Part shown: positions 7,558-15,685 of the stretch, piece by piece | Layout: each line of letters opens with the position of its first letter | Position numbering within the stretch: position 1 is the stretch's first letter | Origin: Pseudomonadota bacterium | Lineage (GTDB): Bacteria > Pseudomonadota > Gammaproteobacteria > Burkholderiales > Gallionellaceae | DNA length: 16,190 bases | NCBI GenBank assembly: GCA_021783525.1 | Contig: JAJXTT010000010.1 | Span: 1 to 16,190 of the forward strand | Direction: 5' to 3' | The notes under the pieces: generated by a model | What the model was told of the DNA's origin: nothing | The model's input: the letters and a program-made list of their open reading frames with translations, nothing else | The model's database searches: none | Position numbers and translations under genes: made by a program

Positions 7558-9306
7558 ATGCCTCAAAGCAACACGCCACAGAATACAGAGAAGAAGCTCC
7601 AGCTCATTCTGTGCTGGCACATGCACCAGCCGGATTACCGCGAATACCTGAACCACGGGTATGTGCTGCCCTGGACGTATCTGCACGCCATGAAGGACTA
7701 CACCGACATGGTCTTTCACCTGGAGCAGCATCCGCACGCCAAGGCCGTGGTGAATTTTGTGCCCATCCTGGTCGAGCAACTGCAGGATTATGAACAGCAG
7801 TTCAAGAGCGGGCACATCCGTGACGCGCTGCTCAGGATGCTGTGTCACGAGCATCTGGATGAACTGGGGGACGAAGCCCGGCAGCATATCCTGGACAGTT
7901 GTTTCAAGAGCAACCACACCAAGATGCTGAAACCGTACCGCGCTTACCAGCACCTGTTCGACCTGCAGGCATTGATGGACGGGCACGGCCGCGAGAATGT
8001 GACTTATCTCTCAGGACAGTATCTGGCCGATTTGCTGGTCTGGTACCACCTTGTGTGGATGGGCGAGAGTATCCGGCGCAGCAGCGAGACGGTGGCGCGG
8101 CTGATGACCAAGGGCAGCCAGTTCACTTTTGCGGAGCGCAAGGAGCTGTTCGAACTGATCGGAACGACCATTGCAGGCATCGTTCCACGTTACCGGAAGT
8201 TGGCCGAGCTTGGGCAGATCGAAATATCCTCTACCCCCTACAACCATCCCATCATGCCGTTGTTGCTTGATTTTGCGGCGGCGCGTGAAAGCGAGCCCAA
8301 CGCGCTATTGCCGCAATCGGCGCAATACCCGGGCGGACTGTCGCGGCTGCATTCTCATCTGTCGAACGCCGTGAAGAGCCACAAGCAGAATTTCGGCGCC
8401 GCACCGCACGGCATGTGGCCGTCCGAAGGCGGCGTGTCGCGAGCGACGCTGAAGGTGCTGGCGGAACACGGATGCGAATGGACGGCGACCGGACAGGCGG
8501 TGCTGGCCAACAGCCTGCTGCGCGAAATGAACGACTATCCGCTGCCCGGCAGTTCGGGCTACCTGTACAAGCCGTATCTGGTCGAGACCGGTGGCAAGCC
8601 GATCTATTGTTTCTTCCGCGATGACCGGCTGTCGGACAAGGTCGGCTTCGAGTACGCAAAGTGGAAGGGTGACGATGCCGCCGCCGATTTCGTGCATCAA
8701 CTGGAAGAGATATTGCGCAACGCGCCCGGCGAGGATGATCCTGTGGTCACGGTGATCCTGGATGGTGAAAACGCCTGGGAATACTATCCCTACAACGCCT
8801 ATTATTTCCTGTCCGAGTTGTATGCCAAACTGGAATCTCATCCGGACATCCGGACCACCACTTTCCACGAGTGCGTGCAAGGCTTGAGCGCGCAGGATGC
8901 ACGCGTGACGCCGAGCAGACTGCACCAGATGGTTGCGGGCAGCTGGGTATATGGAACGTTCAGCACCTGGATTGGCTCTCCCGACAAGAATCGCGGATGG
9001 GATCTGTTGTGTGACGCCAAACGCAGTTACGACATCGTCATGGCGAGCGGAAGGTTGAATGAAGAGGAAATGCGCCTGGCCACCGAGCAGCTCGCAGATT
9101 GCGAGGGATCGGACTGGTTCTGGTGGTTCGGCGACTACAATTCGGCACTGAGTGTCGCGTCCTTCGACAGCCTGTTCAGGCGCAATCTTTCCAACCTGTA
9201 CCACTTGCTCAAGCTCAAGGCGCCGGAAGAGTTGCAGCATGTGATCAGCGTGGGCGGCGGTGCGCCCGCGATGGGCGGTACCATGCGCCGCTCGGAACCT
9301 GTCTGA
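7558..9306 (+). CDS. Glycoside hydrolase family 57 alpha-glucan enzyme (alpha-amylase/debranching type)
   Basis: A 582-residue protein of the GH57 family (retaining alpha-amylases, 4-alpha-glucanotransferases, amylopullulanases). The N-terminal HMHQP motif (H21-P25) is the family's first conserved region. GMWPSEGG carries the likely nucleophile E290, and ILDGEN carries the likely acid/base D402; both assignments are by analogy with characterised GH57 enzymes. The C-terminal part has GSDWFWWFGDYNSA, typical of this branch of the family. No signal peptide or membrane segment is seen, so it should act on cytoplasmic glucan. The start is uncertain: TTG 7537, ATG 7546 and ATG 7558 are in frame. 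I chose 7558 because GGAAAG precedes it by 4 bases. It follows glgC by 36 bases and probably belongs to the glg operon. Whether it hydrolyses, transfers or debranches cannot be told from sequence. Confidence 0.9.
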   Translation: MPQSNTPQNTEKKLQLILCWHMHQPDYREYLNHGYVLPWTYLHAMKDYTDMVFHLEQHPHAKAVVNFVPILVEQLQDYEQQFKSGHIRDALLRMLCHEHLDELGDEARQHILDSCFKSNHTKMLKPYRAYQHLFDLQALMDGHGRENVTYLSGQYLADLLVWYHLVWMGESIRRSSETVARLMTKGSQFTFAERKELFELIGTTIAGIVPRYRKLAELGQIEISSTPYNHPIMPLLLDFAAARESEPNALLPQSAQYPGGLSRLHSHLSNAVKSHKQNFGAAPHGMWPSEGGVSRATLKVLAEHGCEWTATGQAVLANSLLREMNDYPLPGSSGYLYKPYLVETGGKPIYCFFRDDRLSDKVGFEYAKWKGDDAAADFVHQLEEILRNAPGEDDPVVTVILDGENAWEYYPYNAYYFLSELYAKLESHPDIRTTTFHECVQGLSAQDARVTPSRLHQMVAGSWVYGTFSTWIGSPDKNRGWDLLCDAKRSYDIVMASGRLNEEEMRLATEQLADCEGSDWFWWFGDYNSALSVASFDSLFRRNLSNLYHLLKLKAPEELQHVISVGGGAPAMGGTMRRSEPV

Positions 9307-9767
9307 GGTTGCAGGGATTGCAGGGCGCGGCGAAAGCGAATTCGTTGTTACACTATCAATATACGTTCCAGCTTGAGGGGCACTTACCCATTTGCCGCAA
9401 GGGACTTATTCTACTGTGAGGGGCTGTTCCCGCATTTTGATCAGCCTTCAGTTGCCGCGGACGACTTGACTGGATGGCAATGCAGGTCACGATTGCGCTT
9501 TTACAGAAACATGGCGACGGGGCAAGTTGGTGCCGGCCGGTGCGAGCCGCACCGACTTGGTGCCGGCAGCCGCTCCGCATGGGCGGAGCCCTGATATTGC
9601 CTACACACGATTGATCTCGGGCAAAAATATTCCGGCAACACCCGCCTGCGAAGGGACTGTATTCGGGTGTGCGCCGGGCGCTCGACTGAACGGACGGAGC
9701 CTGGCATCAATGTTGCTGCTGGTTCTTTACGATTTAAAGCGGACAAATTTGAAATTTTGGGACTGAA
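9307..9767. other. 461-base intergenic region before glgP
   Basis: No convincing gene lies here; short open frames on both strands lack ribosome binding sites and recognisable products. The left end has a small tandem repeat (TTGCAGGGA, 9309-9317, then TTGCAGGGC, 9318-9326). The middle holds two GC-rich hairpins and a direct repeat (9523-9589). The last 50 bases are AT-rich and run to the glgP ATG, with only a weak GGGAC ribosome binding site. I could not assign a sigma-70 or sigma-54 promoter with confidence. The gap probably contains the glgP promoter and leader. Confidence 0.6.
9523..9589. repeat. Two adjacent hairpins with an 11-base direct repeat
   Basis: The first hairpin has a 7-base stem CGGTGCG/CGCACCG (9538-9544 and 9548-9554) with an AGC loop. 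It is enclosed by an outer CAAGT/ACTTG pair (9523-9527 and 9555-9559). The second has a 7-base stem GCTCCGC/GCGGAGC (9572-9578 and 9583-9589) with a 4-base loop. The sequence TTGGTGCCGGC occurs twice, at 9527-9537 and 9557-9567, 30 bases apart. No T-run follows, so a simple rho-independent terminator is unlikely. It could be a structured leader, a protein-binding array or a small repeat element. Confidence 0.6.
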
Positions 9768-12275
9768 ATGACTACCGTAAACAAGCCGTTCCTTGCCAAG
9801 CATCCCAGTACGCTGAAAATACCGCCGCTGGGCATGAATGCGACCGGGCTGGAGGAAGACTTCTGCCGCTACTTCAATCACACCCTTGGTTGGGATAGCG
9901 CAAGCGTCTCGTCGCACCATGTGTATTCCTCCTGTGCGCTGGTATTGAGGGACAGGCTGGTGGAACGTTGGCGGAGGACCCAGCGCGCTTATGACGAGTC
10001 CGACTGCAAACAGGCCTATTACCTGTCGCTTGAATTCCTGATGGGCCGAGCTTTGGGCAATGCGCTGCTGAATATGGATCTGGAGCAGGCCGGTGCTGAG
10101 GCGATGCGGAATCTGGGGCTGGATATGGAGGAGGTGCAGGAGCTGGAGAGCGATGCCGGTCTGGGCAACGGCGGCTTGGGTCGACTGGCGGCGTGCTTCC
10201 TGGATAGCTGTGCGACGCTGCAGCTACCGGTCACCGGCTACGGCATACGCTACGAATACGGCATGTTCCGCCAGAGGATAGACCATGGGCACCAGCTGGA
10301 GGAGCCCGATCACTGGTTGCGCAACGGCAACCCATGGGAGATCGAGCGCCCGGAATATTCGGTCAGGGTCAAATTCGGGGGGCGCAGCGATTTTTATATG
10401 GATGCGCAAGGAGGCACGCGTGCGCGCTGGGTCGATACCCAGGATGTGCTGGCGGTGCCTTACGACATGCCGATCCCGGGATATGGCAACGGAACGGTGA
10501 ATACCTTGCGCCTGTGGAAAGCAGCGGCGACCGAAGAGTTCGATCTGGATGAATTCAATGCCGGCAGCTACACCGAGGCCGTGGCTTCCAAGAACGCGGC
10601 AGAACATATCACCATGGTGCTGTACCCGAACGACGCAAGTGAAAATGGCAAGGAGTTGCGCTTGCGCCAGCAGTACTTCCTGGCGTCGGCAAGCCTGCAG
10701 GATGTGTTGCGACAGTGGGTGCGCAAACATGGCGACGATTTCACCGGATTTGCCGGGAAGAATTGCTTCCAACTGAACGATACCCATCCTACCTGTGCGG
10801 TACCGGAATTGATGCGTTTGCTGATGGACGAGCATGGCCTGGGTTGGGACGAGGCCTGGAAGATCACGTCCGATACCATGGCCTATACCAACCATACTTT
10901 GCTGCCGGAGGCGCTGGAGCGTTGGGCGGTGAGCATGTTCGGGCGCTTGCTTCCGCGCCTGCTTGATATCATCTTCGAGATCAACGCGCGCTTTACCCGC
11001 GAAGTGTCGATGCGGTGGCCGGGCGACAGTGAGCGTGAACGCCGCATGTCCATCATCGACGAGACCGGGGGGGCGCCACAGATACGCATGGCGTACCTGG
11101 CCGTGGTGGCGTGCCACTCGGTGAACGGCGTGGCGGCACTGCATTCACAATTGCTGCAGCTGCATCTGTTCCACGATTTCTTCGAGCTGTGGCCGCACAA
11201 GTTCAACAACAAGACCAACGGCGTGACGCCGCGCCGCTGGATGGCGTCAAGCAACCCTTTGCTGAGCAGCCTGATCGACCGGAGCATCGGGGAATCCTGG
11301 CGCACCGACCTGACCAGGTTGACGGCATTGCGGGAGTTTGCCGATGACAAGGAATTCCGTGCCGAGTGGTACAAGGTAAAGCAAGCCAACAAGCAGCGTC
11401 TCGCAGCGATGGTCGCAAACGATTGCGGAGTGGAATTCGATACTGCCGCGATGTTCGACGTGCAGGTGAAGCGTATTCACGAATACAAACGCCAACTGCT
11501 CAATGTCTTGCACGTCATCCACCTGTATGACCGCATCAAGCGCGGCGATGTCGCAGACTGGACGCCGCGTTGCGTATTGATCGGCGGCAAGGCTGCACCC
11601 GGTTACATCATGGCGAAGCGCATCATTCGCCTGGTGACGGCGGTGGCCGATGTCGTCAACCATGATCCCGCAACGAAGGGATTGTTAAGACTGGCCTTTT
11701 TACCCGACTATCGCGTTTCTGCGATGGAAGTGATCTGTCCGGCTGCAGATCTGTCCGAGCAGATATCCACTGCAGGCAAGGAAGCTTCGGGAACGGGCAA
11801 CATGAAGTTCATGATGAACGGCGCGATCACGATAGGCACTTTGGACGGAGCCAACATCGAGATCCGGGAAGAAGCGGGGGCGGAGAACTTTTTCCTGTTC
11901 GGTCTGACTGCCGACCAGGTGGATGCAATGCGCGGGCACTATAATCCTGCCGCGATCATCGCCGGGGACGACGATCTGGCGCGCGTAATACACCTGTTGC
12001 AAAGCGGGCATTTCAGCCTGTTCGAGTCAGGGTTATTCGATCCGGTCGTGCAGTCCATCCTGAGCCCGAACGACCCATGGCTGACCGCCGCCGATTTTCG
12101 CGGTTTTGTGGACGCTCAAAGGAAAGTCGGCGTCGCATACCGCGACAGGGAGCGCTGGACGCGCATGAGCATCCTCAATACCGCCACCAGCGGCAAGTTC
12201 TCGAGCGACCGCACCATACAGGACTATAACCGCGATATCTGGCACCTGCCGCAGGTACCGGCACATGTAGAGTGA
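9768..12275 (+). CDS. glgP: Glycogen/maltodextrin phosphorylase (GT35, PLP-dependent)
   Basis: Releases glucose-1-phosphate from the non-reducing ends of glycogen with inorganic phosphate, using pyridoxal phosphate in the cytoplasm. The 835 residues match the family length. The phosphorylase signature EASGTGNMKFMMN is complete and carries the PLP lysine K680. Other landmarks are YYLSLEFLMGRAL near residue 90, GNGGLGRLAACFLDS, GIRYEYGMFRQ and KRIHEYKRQLLN. The start is the ATG at 9768, with only a weak upstream ribosome binding site; the N-terminal extension of about 30 residues before GLEEDF is plausible for bacterial enzymes. It reads in the same direction as the glg operon but after a long structured gap, so breakdown may be controlled separately from synthesis. 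Whether glycogen or maltodextrin is the preferred substrate is not visible; the context favours glycogen. Confidence 0.96.
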   Translation: MTTVNKPFLAKHPSTLKIPPLGMNATGLEEDFCRYFNHTLGWDSASVSSHHVYSSCALVLRDRLVERWRRTQRAYDESDCKQAYYLSLEFLMGRALGNALLNMDLEQAGAEAMRNLGLDMEEVQELESDAGLGNGGLGRLAACFLDSCATLQLPVTGYGIRYEYGMFRQRIDHGHQLEEPDHWLRNGNPWEIERPEYSVRVKFGGRSDFYMDAQGGTRARWVDTQDVLAVPYDMPIPGYGNGTVNTLRLWKAAATEEFDLDEFNAGSYTEAVASKNAAEHITMVLYPNDASENGKELRLRQQYFLASASLQDVLRQWVRKHGDDFTGFAGKNCFQLNDTHPTCAVPELMRLLMDEHGLGWDEAWKITSDTMAYTNHTLLPEALERWAVSMFGRLLPRLLDIIFEINARFTREVSMRWPGDSERERRMSIIDETGGAPQIRMAYLAVVACHSVNGVAALHSQLLQLHLFHDFFELWPHKFNNKTNGVTPRRWMASSNPLLSSLIDRSIGESWRTDLTRLTALREFADDKEFRAEWYKVKQANKQRLAAMVANDCGVEFDTAAMFDVQVKRIHEYKRQLLNVLHVIHLYDRIKRGDVADWTPRCVLIGGKAAPGYIMAKRIIRLVTAVADVVNHDPATKGLLRLAFLPDYRVSAMEVICPAADLSEQISTAGKEASGTGNMKFMMNGAITIGTLDGANIEIREEAGAENFFLFGLTADQVDAMRGHYNPAAIIAGDDDLARVIHLLQSGHFSLFESGLFDPVVQSILSPNDPWLTAADFRGFVDAQRKVGVAYRDRERWTRMSILNTATSGKFSSDRTIQDYNRDIWHLPQVPAHVE

Positions 12276-12281
12276 GCGGAC

Positions 12282-12299
12282 GGGCGGGTCTTCCCGCCC
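12282..12299 (+). terminator. Probable rho-independent terminator after glgP
   Basis: A perfect 7-base GC stem, GGGCGGG/CCCGCCC (12282-12288 and 12293-12299), with a TCTT loop starts 7 bases after the glgP stop. The short following T-run (TGTTTC) is imperfect, so termination may be partial. Its place between the glycogen genes and tig fits a transcription boundary. Confidence 0.6.
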
Positions 12300-12354
12300 T
12301 GTTTCATGTATCATTCCGTCCTCGGTAATCGATTTGTATAGCCAGCCTAAATTC

Positions 12355-12362
12355 AAAGGAAG
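12355..12362 (+). promoter_or_regulatory. Ribosome binding site fixing the tig start
   Basis: AAAGGAAG lies 7 bases before the ATG at 12370. It rules against the in-frame TTG at 12334, which would add 12 residues unlike trigger factor. Confidence 0.75.
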
Positions 12363-12369
12363 TGTCAGT

Positions 12370-13674
12370 ATGTCAAATGTAGAGACTCTCAGTGGATTGC
12401 AACGCCGTTTGAACGCATCCATCCCCCAACAGCAATTGCGCGGCGAGATGGAAGCGCGGTTGAAGCGCATCGGGCGCACTGCCAAGGTGCACGGTTTCCG
12501 TCCGGGCAAGGTGCCGTACAAGGTACTGGAACAGCAATATGGAGCATCGGTGCAGCAGGAAGTGCTGGGCGAGAGCCTGCAACGCACTTTTGCCGACGCA
12601 GCAGTCACCAATAAGTTGCAGGTGGCAGGTTATCCGCATTTCGAGATCAAGACGGCGGATTTGAACGCACCGCAGATCGAGTTCAGCGCAACCTTTGAAG
12701 TCTATCCGGAAGTTGTGCTCGGGGACATTTCCGGCGAAAGCGTGAATCGCGTCGTGTTCACGTTGAGCGATGCCGATGTGGAGGAGACGATCAACACGCT
12801 TCGCAAGCAGCGTGCGGAATTCAGGAAGACCGACCGCGCCGCACAGAACGGCGATCAAGTGCGCATCGATTTTTCGGGCAAGTTGAATGGCGTCGTGTTT
12901 GAAGGCGGTGAAGGCAAGGATCTGGCGCTGGTGTTGGGCGCGGGACGCATGCTCCCGGACTTCGAGAAGGCCATATTCGGCATGAAAGCGGGCGAGACGA
13001 AATCGTTCGACATGACATTCCCGACCGACTATCACGGCAAGGATGTCGCCGGCAAACAGGTCACATTCACGATTACAGTGCATGGTGTCGAAGAGGCGCA
13101 TCTGCCGGAGGTGGACGCGGAGTTTGCCAAGTCGCTCGGGGCGACGGATGGGGACGTGGAAAAGCTCAGGCAGGAGATTCTTGATAATGTGGGACGAGAA
13201 GCCGAACGCCGCGTGAAGGTTCGCAACAAGGACAACGCGATGGATGTCTTGCTCAAGATCGCGCAACTGGAGGTGCCCAAAGCGCTGCTCGAAAGCGAGG
13301 CGCAAAACCTCATGCAGCAGACCATGCAGGACATGGAAGCGCGCGGCATGAAGATACCGAAAGGCATGCAGCTGCCGCCGGACATGTTCATCGAACGTGC
13401 CACCAAGCGCGTGAAGCTGGGGCTGATCCTTGCGGAACTGATGAAGAAGCACGATCTCAAAGCCAAACCGGAACAGATGAAGGCGCTGGTGCAGGAATAT
13501 GCCCAGAGCTACGAGCATCCGGAAGAAGTGGTGCGCTGGTATGCCGCTGAGCCGGGCCGTATGAGGGAAGTAGAGAACCTGGTGCTGGAAGACAACGTCG
13601 TCGCATGGGTGATGGCAGGAGCCAAGGTCAGCGACCAGACAGTCACACTGAACGAATTGATGGGGAGTAATTGA
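12370..13674 (+). CDS. tig: Trigger factor, ribosome-associated chaperone and peptidyl-prolyl isomerase
   Basis: Binds near the ribosome exit tunnel and helps new proteins fold. The product is 434 residues (E. coli 432). The N-terminal ribosome-binding domain carries the signature loop GFRPGK (residues 42-47), equivalent to E. coli GFRKGK. The middle FKBP-like isomerase domain (about 150-245) has DQVRIDFSGK, the GAGRMLPDFEKAI stretch and FPTDYHGKDVAGK. The C-terminal helical chaperone domain fills the rest and includes a methionine-rich segment around residues 313-340. It starts the tig-clpP-clpX-lon group common in Proteobacteria; its stop is 2 bases from the clpP ATG. A weak -10-like TATAGC (12337-12342) precedes it without a clear -35, so its promoter is unassigned. 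Confidence 0.96.
   Translation: MSNVETLSGLQRRLNASIPQQQLRGEMEARLKRIGRTAKVHGFRPGKVPYKVLEQQYGASVQQEVLGESLQRTFADAAVTNKLQVAGYPHFEIKTADLNAPQIEFSATFEVYPEVVLGDISGESVNRVVFTLSDADVEETINTLRKQRAEFRKTDRAAQNGDQVRIDFSGKLNGVVFEGGEGKDLALVLGAGRMLPDFEKAIFGMKAGETKSFDMTFPTDYHGKDVAGKQVTFTITVHGVEEAHLPEVDAEFAKSLGATDGDVEKLRQEILDNVGREAERRVKVRNKDNAMDVLLKIAQLEVPKALLESEAQNLMQQTMQDMEARGMKIPKGMQLPPDMFIERATKRVKLGLILAELMKKHDLKAKPEQMKALVQEYAQSYEHPEEVVRWYAAEPGRMREVENLVLEDNVVAWVMAGAKVSDQTVTLNELMGSN
13662..13667 (+). promoter_or_regulatory. Ribosome binding site for clpP inside the end of tig
   Basis: GGGGAG overlaps the last codons of tig and lies 9 bases before the ATG at 13677. It is only 3 bases from the alternative TTG at 13671, so the ATG is the better start. 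Confidence 0.65.
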
Positions 13675-13676
13675 GC

Positions 13677-14303
13677 ATGCTGCACAACACCGCCGCGCAG
13701 ATAATTGAACCGCAAGACATCGGCATGATCCCGATGGTGGTGGAGACCAGTGGGCGCGGCGAGCGCGCCTACGACATCTATTCGCGCCTGTTGAAGGAAC
13801 GCGTGGTTTTCCTCGTCGGGGAGGTGAACGACCACACGGCCAATCTGATCGTTGCACAGATGTTGTTCCTGGAGTCCGAGAATCCGGACAAGGATATCCA
13901 TTTCTACATCAACTCGCCGGGCGGCTCCATCTCGGCAGGCATGGCGATCTACGACACCATGCAGTTCATCAAGCCGCAGGTTTCCACGCTGTGCATCGGT
14001 ATGGCCGCTTCGATGGGGGCGTTCCTGCTGCAGGCCGGTGCCAAGGATAAGCGCTTTGCGTTGCCCAATTCCACGGTGATGATCCACCAGCCACTGGGCG
14101 GCTTCCGTGGGCAGGCATCCGATATCGAGATCCATGCAAAATACATCCTGAGTCTGCGCGAACGCCTGTACAGCCTGATGGCGTTGCATACCGGACGTAC
14201 CGTGGAAGAGATCGCTCGCGACAGCGAGCGTGACAATTTCCTCACTGCCCAGGAAGCGGTGGACTATGGTCTGGTGGACAAGGTGCTGGATAAGCGCGTT
14301 TAA
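13677..14303 (+). CDS. clpP: ATP-dependent Clp protease proteolytic subunit
   Basis: Serine protease subunit that forms the tetradecameric ClpP barrel and degrades proteins fed by ClpX or ClpA. The 208-residue protein has the full catalytic triad: S112 in GMAASMGAF, H137 in MIHQPLGG and D186 in ERDNFL. These correspond to E. coli S111, H136 and D185 in precursor numbering. The N terminus contains a short segment before MIPMVVE that probably serves as the cleaved propeptide. The gene begins 2 bases after the tig stop, implying one transcript and coupled translation, and clpX follows after 42 bases. Nothing is truncated or unusual. Confidence 0.97.
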   Translation: MLHNTAAQIIEPQDIGMIPMVVETSGRGERAYDIYSRLLKERVVFLVGEVNDHTANLIVAQMLFLESENPDKDIHFYINSPGGSISAGMAIYDTMQFIKPQVSTLCIGMAASMGAFLLQAGAKDKRFALPNSTVMIHQPLGGFRGQASDIEIHAKYILSLRERLYSLMALHTGRTVEEIARDSERDNFLTAQEAVDYGLVDKVLDKRV

Positions 14304-14335
14304 GTAATCAGGTAAGCTGCCGATACTGTCGGAGC

Positions 14336-14340
14336 GGAGG
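14336..14340 (+). promoter_or_regulatory. Ribosome binding site fixing the clpX start
   Basis: GGAGG lies 5 bases before the ATG at 14346. An in-frame GTG at 14340 overlaps this site and is therefore unlikely to be used. Confidence 0.75.
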
Positions 14341-14345
14341 TGCAA

Positions 14346-15602
14346 ATGACGACGGACAAGAACAAGGGTGACAAGCTGCTGTACTGCTCTTTTTGCGGAA
14401 AGAGCCAGCACGAGGTGCGCAAACTGATCGCGGGACCGTCGGTGTTCGTTTGTGACGAGTGTATCGCACTGTGCAACGATATTATCCGCGAAGAGACTCA
14501 AAGCTCCATTGGCGGGGACAAGACAGACAAGAACGAGCTGCCGGTCCCGCATGATATATGCAAGCGTCTTGACGAGTATGTCATCGGCCAGCGCCAGGCC
14601 AAAAAGATATTGTCGGTTGCGGTGTACAACCACTACAAACGATTGAAGAGCACGGACGCCGACGGTGTCGAGCTGGCGAAGAGCAATATCCTGCTGGTGG
14701 GCCCCACAGGTTCCGGCAAGACCTTGCTGGCGCAGACCCTGGCCCGCCTGCTCAATGTGCCGTTCGTCATGGCGGATGCCACCACGCTGACCGAGGCGGG
14801 TTATGTCGGCGAGGACGTCGAGAACATCATTCAGAAGCTGTTGCAGGCTTGCGATTACGATGTCGAGCGTGCTCAGCGCGGCATCGTTTACATCGACGAG
14901 ATCGACAAGATCTCGCGCAAGTCGGATAACCCGTCCATTACACGCGACGTGTCGGGCGAGGGCGTACAGCAAGCGCTGCTCAAACTGATCGAAGGTACCA
15001 AGGCATCCATTCCCCCGCAAGGCGGGCGCAAGCATCCCAATACCGAATTCCTGCAAGTGGACACCAGCAATATCCTGTTCATCTGCGGCGGGGCGTTCGA
15101 CGGTCTGGAAAAGATCATCCGCAATCGTTCCGAAAAAGCCGGTATCGGTTTCTCGGCCAACCTTTCCAAGCGCGAGGATGGCAAGGATATAGGCGCCGTG
15201 TTGCGCGGTGTCGAGCCCGAGGATTTGATCAAGTTCGGCCTGATTCCCGAGTTCGTTGGGCGCTTGCCGGTGGTTGCGACGCTGGAAGGACTGGATGAGG
15301 CGGCATTGATCCAGATCCTGACCGAACCCAAGAACGCGCTGACCAAGCAATATCAGAAGCTGTTCACGATGGAGGGAGTGGAACTGGAGTTCCGTGAAGG
15401 CGTGCTGAATGTGATTGCCAAAAAGGCGCTGGCGCGCAAGACGGGCGCCCGCGGACTGCGTTCCATCCTTGAGCAGGCATTGCTCGATACCATGTTCGAT
15501 CTGCCTTCGGTGGAGAACGTGAGCAAAGTGGTCCTGGATGAAAATAGCTCAGGCGAGATCAAGCCTATCGTGATGTATGCGGATACGCCCAAGGCCGCGT
15601 GA
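14346..15602 (+). CDS. clpX: Clp protease ATP-binding unfoldase ClpX
   Basis: AAA+ hexamer that recognises, unfolds and threads substrates into ClpP. The product is 418 residues. The N-terminal zinc-binding domain has four cysteines in two CxxC pairs (C14, C17, C36, C39). The AAA+ core has Walker A GPTGSGKT (119-126, K125), the pore loop in AGYVGEDVE, and Walker B IVYIDEID with D184 and E185. The ClpP-docking IGF loop is at 267-269 (GIGFSAN), and the sensor-2 motif is in TGARGLRS. Every element needed for ClpP partnership is present. It lies 42 bases after clpP and is presumably co-transcribed with it. lon follows after 83 bases from what looks like its own heat-shock promoter. Confidence 0.97.
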   Translation: MTTDKNKGDKLLYCSFCGKSQHEVRKLIAGPSVFVCDECIALCNDIIREETQSSIGGDKTDKNELPVPHDICKRLDEYVIGQRQAKKILSVAVYNHYKRLKSTDADGVELAKSNILLVGPTGSGKTLLAQTLARLLNVPFVMADATTLTEAGYVGEDVENIIQKLLQACDYDVERAQRGIVYIDEIDKISRKSDNPSITRDVSGEGVQQALLKLIEGTKASIPPQGGRKHPNTEFLQVDTSNILFICGGAFDGLEKIIRNRSEKAGIGFSANLSKREDGKDIGAVLRGVEPEDLIKFGLIPEFVGRLPVVATLEGLDEAALIQILTEPKNALTKQYQKLFTMEGVELEFREGVLNVIAKKALARKTGARGLRSILEQALLDTMFDLPSVENVSKVVLDENSSGEIKPIVMYADTPKAA

Positions 15603-15615
15603 TGGCGGCCTTGAA

Positions 15616-15645
15616 GGGCGGAACTTGAATTACTGAGCTCCGCCC
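15616..15645 (+). terminator. Inverted repeat after clpX, possible terminator overlapping the lon promoter
   Basis: Perfect 7-base arms GGGCGGA (15616-15622) and TCCGCCC (15639-15645) flank a 16-base loop, 13 bases after the clpX stop. The next bases are CCATTTC, so there is no good T-run, and the loop is long for a terminator. The repeat also spans the -35 and spacer of the sigma-32-like promoter. It could instead be a regulator binding site. Confidence 0.4.
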
Positions 15646-15651
15646 CCATTT
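15624..15651 (+). promoter_or_regulatory. Sigma-32 (heat-shock) promoter for lon
   Basis: CTTGAAT (15624-15630) and CCCCATTT (15644-15651) match the E. coli sigma-32 consensus (CTTGAA, then CCCCATnT) almost exactly, with 14 bases between CTTGAA and CCCCAT. Transcription would start near 15658, leaving a leader of about 28 bases before the lon ATG. E. coli lon is likewise a heat-shock gene. The assignment rests on motif match and position only. Confidence 0.8.
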
Positions 15652-15685
15652 CACCATCATTCCCTAATCACTCAGAGTCCGAATC

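Noticed and set aside
9527..9766. A 79-codon plus-strand open frame just before glgP
   Set aside because: It covers the hairpin repeats, has no ribosome binding site or recognisable motif, and its composition is that of translated GC-rich spacer.
12314..12342. A sigma-70 promoter for tig using TATAGC (12337-12342)
   Set aside because: The hexamer 17 bases upstream (TTCCGT) is a poor -35, so the match is not better than chance.
13509..15350. A 613-codon open frame antisense to clpP and clpX, and similar long antisense frames over glgB, pgi, glgC, the GH57 gene and tig
   Set aside because: These mirror strongly conserved genes; high-GC codon usage opens the opposite strand. The translations are rich in His/Gln/Arg/Val with no domain and no ribosome binding sites.
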